Below are positions 1-4,855 of a stretch of DNA of 20,546 nt, piece by piece. The notes under the pieces are model-generated. The model had not been told where the DNA came from and did no database searches. It saw only the letters and a program-made list of their open reading frames with translations. This stretch comes from a virus. Where the stretch lies: the IMG/VR virus record IMGVR_UViG_3300030104_003486, positions 1 to 20,546 of that record; one strand, written 5' to 3'. Each line of letters begins with the position of its first letter. Positions within the stretch are counted from its first letter, which is position 1. The position numbers were made by a program, and so were the translations under genes.

Positions 1-9
1 AGGAACTGG

Positions 10-246
10 ATGGATCAGACGACATCTTCTAAGACTGTCTTCTCTAAAATCCGGTTTAATCTTGGGGAGATACTAGCTATTGAACAGGTCTTAAGGCACT
101 CCACAGACTTTGGTCAATCGGTAGCTCCCCCTGATGTTGTTAGCGGGATCTTACAAAAGATACAGAACCATAAACCTTTAGTTGGAACCATAGGATGGGA
201 GCAGGATTTAAAGATGGGTTTAAATACAGACACAGAAAATGGATAA
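10..246 (+). CDS. Small hypothetical phage protein
   Basis: This is a 78-residue open frame starting with ATG, with an AGGA motif five bases upstream at the very edge of the window. I do not recognise the family. The protein is soluble, with no membrane segment or signal peptide. A middle stretch (about residues 15-60) contains alternating hydrophobic and polar residues compatible with helices. The last 17 codons overlap the next gene, which is in the -1 frame, and two slippery-type heptamers (T TTA AAG and T TTA AAT) lie in phase in that overlap. The frame may therefore continue into the downstream gene by frameshifting. It is the first of three small overlapping plus-strand genes, opposite in direction to the late virion block. 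Function unknown. Confidence 0.6.
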   Translation: MDQTTSSKTVFSKIRFNLGEILAIEQVLRHSTDFGQSVAPPDVVSGILQKIQNHKPLVGTIGWEQDLKMGLNTDTENG

Positions 247-446
247 AGAAAAAACCTCGTTTTCGAATTCCATTTGACCCTGAAAAAAGAGAGATCCAGA
301 AAGAAGGGCGTAACTTTCAGAAAGCAGGATTTACTTCTTTTGTGGAATACGTCCGATTTCTCAAGAAACAGGCTAAGAAGGAATTGGAACTAGCTGTTTC
401 CAAAGGCAAACACCCCGTAACTATCGATAAAGATGACAGCATATAA
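195..446 (+). CDS. Small basic hypothetical protein
   Basis: This is an 83-residue, strongly basic protein, rich in Lys and Arg especially at residues 10-35 (KWIKKKPRFR) and 55-63. It has no recognised domain; the charge would fit nucleic acid or ribosome contact, but that is only a guess. The ATG start lies inside the preceding gene with a 52-base overlap and only a weak GGA upstream as a ribosome site. Either it is translationally coupled or it is the downstream part of a frameshifted fusion. In the overlap this frame reads more like natural protein (GFKYRHRKW) than the end of the upstream frame does. Its end overlaps the start of the next gene by 14 bases. Confidence 0.55.
   Translation: MGAGFKDGFKYRHRKWIKKKPRFRIPFDPEKREIQKEGRNFQKAGFTSFVEYVRFLKKQAKKELELAVSKGKHPVTIDKDDSI
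207..225 (+). other. Possible -1 frameshift site (tandem slippery heptamers)
   Basis: Two heptamers of the X XXY YYZ type lie in the correct phase of the 10-246 frame: TTTAAAG at 207-213 and TTTAAAT at 219-225. A -1 slip at either would carry ribosomes into the 195-446 frame and give a fusion of about 145 residues. This is seen in sequence; activity is inference. I did not find a convincing pseudoknot directly downstream, and AT-rich DNA makes such heptamers common by chance. Confidence 0.25.
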
Positions 447-621
447 CTACTGCACTAGAAGTGGATACAAATCAAAAACTTATAGCCACAAAGAAAGAAT
501 TAGACGTGATCGAGGAGAAGAATGGAAATTAGTACATGAGGAAATTACTTATCCTCCTCATATTGAAGAGGCAATGGAGCTTATTAAAAAATTACAGGAG
601 GAAAAAACTAATCCTGAGTAG
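433..621 (+). CDS. Small hypothetical protein
   Basis: This is a 62-residue charged protein with no family I can name. The N-terminal half is basic and Tyr-rich (YKSKTYSHKERIRRDR). The C-terminal half is a predicted amphipathic helix (EEAMELIKKLQEE). The ATG lies 14 bases inside the end of the preceding gene, and the ribosome site is weak, so coupling is likely. Its TAG stop is the first part of the 5' arm of the GC-rich inverted repeat that starts at 620. It is probably a small accessory phage gene; nothing in the sequence gives a function. Confidence 0.5.
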   Translation: MTAYNYCTRSGYKSKTYSHKERIRRDRGEEWKLVHEEITYPPHIEEAMELIKKLQEEKTNPE

Positions 622-722
622 CGGGTTCCAGGTCACCAGCCTGTTCACTGCAGGGAAGGACATGAGCAACTGCAGTTAAACCCGCTTCCAGTTCTGGGTC
701 GTCATATCTCATCACGGCCCAG
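620..722 (+). ncRNA. Possible structured RNA (three-way junction plus hairpin)
   Basis: This segment lies between two plus-strand genes and is about 56% G+C by hand count over 621-731, clearly richer than its flanks. Complementary arms are seen directly. An outer stem AGCGGGTT (620-627) pairs with AACCCGCT (679-686). Inside it sit CAGG/CCTG (629-632 with 640-643, 7-base loop) and ACTGCAG/CTGCAGT (647-653 with 670-676, 16-base loop). Together these form a three-way junction with 1-3-base joiners. A separate hairpin follows: CTGGGTCGT (694-702) with ACGGCCCAG (714-722), nine pairs including one G-T. No T-tract follows on either strand, so it is not an ordinary intrinsic terminator. It is not a recognisable tRNA or hammerhead. 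Strand is uncertain, because a competing minus-strand peptide frame covers the same bases. Confidence 0.35.
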
Positions 723-743
723 TTACCCTCAAAATAATAATCA

Positions 744-1148
744 ATGCCTATCGTTAAACCTAAATTGGGAGAAGAGGTTCCTGGTACTTGGTTAACTCCC
801 ATCAAATACTCACATACTGTTTATGATCAAGGTGCTCACTACGAATACCAATGTCGTTGTGGTAATACTAAGGTTCTCCGTAGAGCTAATGTCAAAAGCA
901 CCAATTGCCGTTCCTGTGGATGTTTACAAAAGTTGAATCAACAGTCTTTTGTCAAGAAATGGTCGAAACATCAAAAAGGAAAACCTCCCTGGAACAAAGG
1001 TCTAAAAGGCATGAAAAGCAATGCTAAAGGCCATCCCAATCTCTCCTGGAAAAAAGGGAAGATTATGTTGAAATATCCTAATGGCAAAATTGAATGGATT
1101 AAGGTTTCTGATGAGAAGATCGGAAGCCATCATCAGTTCAAAGAATGA
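744..1148 (+). CDS. Zinc-ribbon protein with NUMOD-like motif
   Basis: This is a 134-residue basic protein. Residues 34-60 hold a CxC...CxxCGC knuckle (Cys37, Cys39, Cys55, Cys58, Cys60) of the kind found at the front of many phage HNH-endonuclease-associated and DNA-binding proteins. Residues 79-89 (GKPPWNKGLKG) resemble the NUMOD3-type DNA-binding motif of homing endonucleases. No HNH catalytic motif (paired His with Asn/His) is visible, so it may be a DNA-binding relic, a regulator, or part of a minimised mobile gene. A stop codon lies two codons upstream in frame, so ATG 744 is the first possible start; there is no clear Shine-Dalgarno. Its stop abuts the stop of the endolysin gene on the other strand with zero spacer. 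The Cys pattern is seen; the DNA-binding role is inferred from motif knowledge. Confidence 0.65.
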   Translation: MPIVKPKLGEEVPGTWLTPIKYSHTVYDQGAHYEYQCRCGNTKVLRRANVKSTNCRSCGCLQKLNQQSFVKKWSKHQKGKPPWNKGLKGMKSNAKGHPNLSWKKGKIMLKYPNGKIEWIKVSDEKIGSHHQFKE

Positions 1149-1673
1149 TTATTCCCGTTCCTGCCAGAGTCCCTTGTAATACTTTGCTTTCCCCTTCACC
1201 TTTACCATCCTTAACACCTCCTTTCTATTTCCTCCCACACTACTGTAGGATACGTGAACCCATCCTGAATTAGGTCCTTCTGCTTCTCCGGTGATTTTGG
1301 ATACTCTCTGGGGATTATAATTTTCCAGAATTAATTGATCGAATTCGAGGTTATCCCGAATCCATTCTGCCAGTTCCATATTTGAAACCGACTCACTTAT
1401 AATTTCTATATCTGCTGCAGCCGAGGTTCCAGAACAGCAATGTTGTGATTTCTGACTGCCTCCGATCAAAGTATTTAACGGCTCTGACCGGAAACAACTG
1501 TTAATTTTGGTAGGACCGAACTTGTCTCTGACAGGCTGAAGAACCTTTAGTGTCAGTGCTGTTATTCTTGCAACTGCGTTGTTATCTAAATGTTCTTCCT
1601 GGTCAATCCCAGCATGGATTGCACTAGGGCTATAAACCAGTTCATGCAGACTGAAATTCTGGCTTATTCTCAT
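1149..1673 (-). CDS. Endolysin, M15-type peptidase
   Basis: This 174-residue protein resembles the Peptidase_M15_3 family (zinc D-Ala-D-Ala-type peptidases used as phage endolysins), which cut the peptide cross-links of peptidoglycan at lysis. The expected order is present: an N-terminal NFSLHELV segment (6-13), QPVRD (46-50), the SCFRSEPLN block (59-67), GGSQKSQH (71-78), AAADIE (85-90) and GWVHVSY (137-143). The probable zinc ligands are His78, Asp88 and His140. The frame is open further upstream, but I chose the ATG at 1673 because MRISQNFSL matches the usual family N-terminus and lies just after the upstream stop. The spacing between His78 and Asp88 is longer than the usual H-x2-G-x-A-x-D, and two adjacent cysteines (79-80) are unusual. 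There is no signal peptide, so it would need a holin. It is the last gene of the minus-strand block. Confidence 0.85.
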   Translation of the reverse strand: MRISQNFSLHELVYSPSAIHAGIDQEEHLDNNAVARITALTLKVLQPVRDKFGPTKINSCFRSEPLNTLIGGSQKSQHCCSGTSAAADIEIISESVSNMELAEWIRDNLEFDQLILENYNPQRVSKITGEAEGPNSGWVHVSYSSVGGNRKEVLRMVKVKGKAKYYKGLWQERE

Positions 1674-1683
1674 TGCTAACCAT

Positions 1684-1944
1684 TCAGGATTTGTCGGCCA
1701 ACTCAAGGAGGGATTGATGACCATGAGACTTGTCACGATCAATCTCGGCATCAAATGCATCCTGAACTTCTTTAGGCATTTGCTTAAAATGCTTTTGCAG
1801 CATTTCTTTACCGAAATCTGTAGCTTCATCTTTAATGAAACCAACTAGCATGTTTGCCACTTGGGGCAAGATAAGGTTAAGCATGTCTTCCTTTGCTTTA
1901 GGGTTGGGGTTAATAAAGTCATAAAACCATTTAAGTAATTGCAA
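1684..1944 (-). CDS. Small hypothetical protein of the lysis region
   Basis: This is an 86-residue protein beginning with a TTG codon that has AGGA five bases upstream and overlaps the preceding gene by 14 bases. An alternative ATG at 1884 (66 residues) also has an AGGA four bases upstream, so the start is not settled. The N-terminal part (LLKWFYDFINPNPKAKED) and a moderately hydrophobic helix (LNLILPQVANMLVGFI, about residues 22-37) are followed by a charged tail. The hydrophobic helix is amphipathic rather than a clear membrane span. I do not recognise the family. Its position between a holin-like gene and the endolysin suggests a lysis-associated or small late protein, by context only. Confidence 0.6.
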   Translation of the reverse strand: MQLLKWFYDFINPNPKAKEDMLNLILPQVANMLVGFIKDEATDFGKEMLQKHFKQMPKEVQDAFDAEIDRDKSHGHQSLLELADKS

Positions 1945-2281
1945 TTGGTTCCTTGTCGTTGTGTGGTGGAATTTCGTGTTTTTCAGGTTCCTGGGCTAAG
2001 TCACCACCGGATTCAAAATAGAACTTCGCTATGCCAGCGATAATCGGTATAAATGCGCCAATAAGTATATTAAGTAAATCTTTACTTGAGGAAGGTAACT
2101 CGGCAGATGCTCCAAGCATTATATGAACAACATAAGCAAAAATTCCTAAAGCACTTAAAGCAATAGCAAATCTTGCTGCAAACCTAAGCACCTGGATCTT
2201 TTCATTTACTGTAGTTGATTCTTTAACAGGCTTTGGAGGATCAGGTTTTGTAACTGTTGTTACAGTTGTTTCTTTAGCCAT
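1931..2281 (-). CDS. Holin-like two-TM membrane protein
   Basis: This 116-residue protein has two clear membrane segments: about residues 34-57 (FAARFAIALSALGIFAYVVH) and about 69-88 (LLNILIGAFIPIIAGIAKFY). A polar Thr/Pro/Lys-rich N-terminus precedes them and a charged tail follows. This is class II holin topology: two spans, small, and next to an endolysin. Holins oligomerise in the inner membrane and release or activate the endolysin. No family signature is recognised, so the call rests on topology and context. The ATG shares its A with the TAA stop of the 19-codon micro-gene (TAATG), and no Shine-Dalgarno is visible. Its translation probably depends on ribosomes finishing the micro-gene, which would tie the two products in stoichiometry. 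Confidence 0.65.
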   Translation of the reverse strand: MAKETTVTTVTKPDPPKPVKESTTVNEKIQVLRFAARFAIALSALGIFAYVVHIMLGASAELPSSSKDLLNILIGAFIPIIAGIAKFYFESGGDLAQEPEKHEIPPHNDKEPIAIT

Positions 2282-2340
2282 TAGTCAATTATTATATATG
2301 CCCAGATTATTGTTAATACCCCAATAATAATTAGTTCCAT
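2281..2340 (-). CDS. 19-residue hydrophobic micro-gene
   Basis: A complete ATG-to-TAA frame of 20 codons encodes MELIIIGVLTIIWAYIIID, a single membrane-span-length peptide with an acidic residue near each end. It fits exactly between two membrane-protein genes. Its ATG overlaps the upstream TAA (TAATG at 2338-2342), and its own TAA overlaps the downstream ATG (TAATG at 2279-2283). Without it, the space between the flanking genes would be the only sizeable minus-strand gap in the block. The exact double coupling and near-pure hydrophobic content argue for a real gene. It could be a pinholin- or antiholin-like lysis regulator, a small partner of the flanking membrane proteins, or merely a leader that carries ribosomes to the holin-like gene. 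No homology is claimed. Confidence 0.6.
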   Translation of the reverse strand: MELIIIGVLTIIWAYIIID

Positions 2341-2681
2341 TATTTACTCATTAAAGCTGATGCCATTCCTTGAATTGTATCTGCTAATCGTTCATTACTT
2401 TTAGTTACATCTTTATTTGAGATAGTTAAATTGCTAATAGCTTCAGCAAAATGCTCATTTCTTTGGTTTTGTTCTTTAATTACATCTATAAGCCTTGAAT
2501 CACCTTCCGAATCCTTATTCTCCCACCTTACTATTTCATCCCTGTGAGCCTGTTGAGTCTTCATTATGTAGTAGAAACAGAATCCAATAATTACTGCTGG
2601 CAGTCCTATTCTTTCCACTAACATCATTACTTGATCTAGTTCCATTATAGACTCTGGTGAAGGAGGATGATGTCCACTCAT
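2340..2681 (-). CDS. Single-TM coiled-coil protein, holin/BhlA-like or spanin-like
   Basis: This 113-residue protein has one membrane segment at about residues 24-40 (RIGLPAVIIGFCFYYIM). A long hydrophilic helix rich in Glu, Asn, Lys and Ser follows (about 41-110), probably a coiled coil. The arrangement resembles BhlA/UviB-type holin-like proteins, whose N-terminal span is followed by a charged helix. An inner-membrane spanin component is an alternative. The start overlaps the end of the preceding gene as ATGA (2678-2681); an internal ATG at residue 13 is also possible. It begins the probable lysis cassette: this gene, the 19-residue micro-gene, the two-span protein, a small unknown and the endolysin. 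Membrane topology is seen; lysis function is inferred from position. Confidence 0.6.
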   Translation of the reverse strand: MSGHHPPSPESIMELDQVMMLVERIGLPAVIIGFCFYYIMKTQQAHRDEIVRWENKDSEGDSRLIDVIKEQNQRNEHFAEAISNLTISNKDVTKSNERLADTIQGMASALMSK

Positions 2682-2998
2682 GGTTTAGGATACTTATCTT
2701 TCACTGCCTTAATATCTTTTTTCCACTCATCAATTCCAGAATGGTAGATTTTATCAAGCTGGTCTTCGATGCTTGGGTAAGCTACTGCTCGGTCACGTTG
2801 GTATTGAATCTTTTTATCTGCTTCAACCCAATCTTCATACGCTTTTAGAATGTTTTCTTCAGAAGGTACTGCATCAGAATGTACCCACGTTTCTTTTATG
2901 TCTTTGTATGTAGCTTGGTTACTGCAAGCATAATTTCCTTTAACATTGTACCCTAAATGAACTAATCCCCACGAAAGTTTAAAACTTAAATCACTCAT
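2678..2998 (-). CDS. Tail fibre assembly chaperone-like protein, copy 3
   Basis: This 106-residue protein ends in the shared signature YQRDR (66-70), YPSIEDQLDKIYHSG (74-88) and KAVKDKYPKP (97-106). I associate this pattern with small tail proteins of marine phages annotated as tail assembly chaperone-like. Two relatives lie upstream in this window (ends at 4538 and 3651). The N-terminal half differs completely between copies, as expected if it contacts a specific adhesin. The start shares its A with the upstream TAA (TAATG), with AGGAG six bases before it, and directly follows the adhesin gene it may serve. Chaperone function is inferred from family resemblance and pairing. It could instead be a structural tip protein. 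Confidence 0.6.
   Translation of the reverse strand: MSDLSFKLSWGLVHLGYNVKGNYACSNQATYKDIKETWVHSDAVPSEENILKAYEDWVEADKKIQYQRDRAVAYPSIEDQLDKIYHSGIDEWKKDIKAVKDKYPKP
2790..2805. repeat. 16-bp repeat in chaperone-like genes, copy at YQRDR codons
   Basis: CGGTCACGTTGGTATT (plus-strand reading) occurs here and identically at 4668-4683, with a 13/16 match at 3766-3781. Each copy encodes the YQRDR motif of one of the three paralogous chaperone-like proteins on the minus strand. The repeat is explained by shared coding sequence, but it also offers short homology for recombination between cassettes. Confidence 0.6.
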
Positions 2999-3645
2999 TA
3001 AACTTCTCCTATTTTAATAAAACGCAATATATTTTGTAAAAGAACATGACTAGAACTATGTGTATGACTAAGACTACCTCCAGCATGAGTGTTTTCTTCT
3101 TGATTTATATAAAATCCGTATTTTTGGCTAGTGGATGTTACTTTTAAAGTTCCATTATTTAATTGCGATTGACCATTACTGTATTCCCGACTGTCATAGA
3201 AAAGGGTACTTCCAAAATTAACATTTTCGGTTGTTATATCTCCTAATGTTGTGCCAGATCCACTAGAATCGCCATAGGTGCGAATGCCGTAAACAAATGA
3301 ATGGTGATTCCGATAAATGGCCCGAAAAAAATCCCAGATATAATAACCAGTATTCATAGTCCAATAATTACTGTTCAGACTTAATATATTTTGAGTAAAT
3401 GCACTATCTTCTGTTCCATTTTTAATAGTGGTAAAAGGACAAATTTGAACTCCTGTACCACCAAGATCACCTTGGTTACTACCTGAACCAGAAGTTACTG
3501 TCCTTAATAAATAGTTTACACCAGAAGAAACACCTTTAGGAAAAGTTACATCATTATGCAAAGTAACCGCACTAGAACTAAGTGTTGCTAGAGTCTTAGT
3601 TGCTGATCCGTCTTTAATATTGTCTACTTGAAGATCGCTAGGCAT
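2998..3645 (-). CDS. Putative tail adhesin / receptor-binding protein, cassette 3
   Basis: This 215-residue protein is rich in Ser, Thr, Gly and Asn with alternating beta-strand patterns and no membrane segment. The N-terminus (MPSDLQVDNIKDGSATKTL) follows the pattern M-s-x-hydrophobic-x-V-x-x-I-K-D-x-x-x-T, also seen in the two other putative adhesins of this region and common at the front of phage tail-tip and receptor-binding proteins. The rest is unlike the other two, which fits variable receptor-binding heads on a shared attachment peptide. A His-rich stretch (HAGGSLSHTHSSSH) lies near the C-terminus. It is followed by a chaperone-like gene with a TAATG overlap. Receptor binding is inferred from composition and context. 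Confidence 0.6.
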   Translation of the reverse strand: MPSDLQVDNIKDGSATKTLATLSSSAVTLHNDVTFPKGVSSGVNYLLRTVTSGSGSNQGDLGGTGVQICPFTTIKNGTEDSAFTQNILSLNSNYWTMNTGYYIWDFFRAIYRNHHSFVYGIRTYGDSSGSGTTLGDITTENVNFGSTLFYDSREYSNGQSQLNNGTLKVTSTSQKYGFYINQEENTHAGGSLSHTHSSSHVLLQNILRFIKIGEV

Positions 3646-3650
3646 GATTT

Positions 3651-3950
3651 TTATTCTGGCTTTGGGTATTTCTCTTTTACAAGTTTTCGCTTTGCTTGTA
3701 GTGCTGTTAAATCATCATCTAAAATTGCGTGAATACATTCTTGTAAATCTGGGTATTCTGCTAATCGATCTCGTTGGTACTGGGTTTTAGTTTCTTCTTC
3801 TTTTATCTTAACAATTTCTGCATCAATCTCTGCATCAGTAACTTTTAATAACTTTGGGTTACTACTGATTATTTCCCCACCTTCTGTTAACTCAGTAAAT
3901 GAAGACTTAGGAAACAGATTTTGTAATGCTTTAAATTTATATCTATTCAT
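3651..3950 (-). CDS. Tail fibre assembly chaperone-like protein, copy 2
   Basis: This 99-residue protein has YQRDR (58-62), YPDLQECIHAIL (66-77) and VKEKYPKPE (91-99), the same C-terminal signature as its two paralogues. The frame is open 23 codons further upstream, but I chose the ATG at 3950. It forms an ATGA overlap with the stop of the preceding adhesin gene and has a GAGGTG ribosome site five to six bases upstream. The N-terminal half is unrelated to the other copies. It pairs with the adhesin gene at 3947-4531. The QLD motif of its relatives is replaced by ECIHAIL, so it is the most diverged copy. Chaperone role is inferred. Confidence 0.6.
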   Translation of the reverse strand: MNRYKFKALQNLFPKSSFTELTEGGEIISSNPKLLKVTDAEIDAEIVKIKEEETKTQYQRDRLAEYPDLQECIHAILDDDLTALQAKRKLVKEKYPKPE

Positions 3951-4531
3951 CCTGTCACCTCTTGAACGATCATGTGGGAATCTTGTATACTCCACGTTCC
4001 ACCAGTGACATAAGGACACAATCGCACAGTTATTGTTCCGCTACTTGATGGTATTAAATACCTACCTATCACAAAACTTCCTGCACCATAATAAGTATTT
4101 CCTGAAGCATTAACATAGGATGTTAAAACATGGGCCACCTCAGTACCTTGAGCGCTTGTATTTTGGTCATCCTTAATCCTTAAAACTGTCCAAGTGTAAG
4201 TATCAGAATGATCGTTGTTAAAACCACCACCAGCCGTCCAAATATATAAATAATTTCCTGCCGTTGGTGAAGCAACATCTAAAGTAGCAACATAATCCGC
4301 CCACAGAGATGATGTATTATCAACACTTGCAGATGCAGAAGTTGCATAAAAAGTCCGAATAGCGTTTCCACCAGCAGGGAAAACAACTGAGGAACCTAAA
4401 GTCCCTGCACTAATTGTCCCTGCATTTGCTATCCCACCTGAAGCAGTTAAAGCACCAGTAGAATCCGCAATGCTTATCCCAGCAGTTCCGTCTTTTGCTT
4501 TGACACTACTTACTTTTATTTCAGAACTCAT
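3947..4531 (-). CDS. Putative tail adhesin / receptor-binding protein, cassette 2
   Basis: This 194-residue protein is rich in Ala, Gly, Ser and Thr. The N-terminus MSSEIKVSSVKAKDGTAGIS is the classic beginning of small phage tail-tip proteins. Residues about 20-50 (STGALTASGGIANAGTISAGT) look like a short beta-helical stalk. The C-terminal about 130 residues are strand-rich and end in HMIVQEVTG, as in jelly-roll-like tip domains. AAGG lies six bases upstream of the ATG. It is followed by its chaperone-like partner with an ATGA overlap. No residues of a catalytic depolymerase are apparent. A receptor-binding role is inferred. Confidence 0.65.
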   Translation of the reverse strand: MSSEIKVSSVKAKDGTAGISIADSTGALTASGGIANAGTISAGTLGSSVVFPAGGNAIRTFYATSASASVDNTSSLWADYVATLDVASPTAGNYLYIWTAGGGFNNDHSDTYTWTVLRIKDDQNTSAQGTEVAHVLTSYVNASGNTYYGAGSFVIGRYLIPSSSGTITVRLCPYVTGGTWSIQDSHMIVQEVTG

Positions 4532-4537
4532 GATGCC

Positions 4538-4855
4538 TTATTCTGGTTTAGGATGTGCATCTTTTACTCCTTTAATAGCTTTGTAGAACCCACCATCCTT
4601 GCTTACTTTTTCGCTATCAATGTCTTTGAATAGTAGATCGAATTGTTCGCCTAGTTCTGGGTACTTGCGGTCACGTTGGTATTTTTTAGCATCGTACTCG
4701 TCTTGGAGTTCTTTTAACTTGGCCTGAATTGCTTTATCACTAGGTTGTTTTATATTTTCATCTTGCCAATCTATTTGATTGATATCATTTCCAATTACTT
4801 GAAATTTAGCATTAGGTGTTAATGCAACTATTGCTTCAGTGTATTTTGGTTTCAC
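4538..4855 (-). CDS. Tail fibre assembly chaperone-like protein, copy 1
   Basis: This 105-residue protein starts with GTG, which overlaps the preceding stop as GTGA (4852-4855). The first half (ALTPNAKFQVIGNDINQIDW) has the look of phage tail assembly chaperone proteins, which often begin with a short ALRPNA-type strand and an I-x-W motif. The second half has PSDKAIQAKLKELQDEY, YQRDR (59-63), KYPELGEQFDLLF (64-76) and KGVKDAHPKPE (95-105). It carries an insertion of about 8 residues before the last block compared with its two paralogues. It is the best-conserved copy at the N-terminus and may be the ancestral one. It pairs with the adhesin gene at 4852-5415. Chaperone role is inferred. Confidence 0.65.
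   Translation of the reverse strand: MKPKYTEAIVALTPNAKFQVIGNDINQIDWQDENIKQPSDKAIQAKLKELQDEYDAKKYQRDRKYPELGEQFDLLFKDIDSEKVSKDGGFYKAIKGVKDAHPKPE
4668..4683. repeat. 16-bp repeat in chaperone-like genes, second exact copy
   Basis: This is an exact copy of the 2790-2805 element, about 1.88 kb away, again covering the YQRDR codons. The two copies flank cassettes 2 and 3, so recombination between them would delete or exchange a full adhesin/chaperone unit. Confidence 0.6.

Noticed and set aside
620-686. Hammerhead-type ribozyme in the three-way junction
   Set aside because: The required CTGANGA and GAAA core elements are absent on both strands; CTGGTGA on the minus strand is only a partial match.
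620-690. tRNA-like look: paired ends followed by TCCA
   Set aside because: There is no T-arm (only two bases lie between the second internal stem and the 3' arm), no GTTCRA loop, and the internal stems have the wrong lengths for D and anticodon arms.
694-722. Intrinsic terminator between the convergent transcripts
   Set aside because: The hairpin is strong, but no T-tract follows on either strand.
1674-1844. N-terminal extension of the endolysin frame
   Set aside because: The extra 57 residues (Cys/Lys-rich) overlap the upstream gene in another frame, and the ATG at 1673 gives the family-typical NFSLHEL start.
3951-4019. N-terminal extension of chaperone-like copy 2
   Set aside because: These 23 codons are antiphase reading of the adhesin end; ATG 3950 has an ATGA overlap and a good ribosome site.
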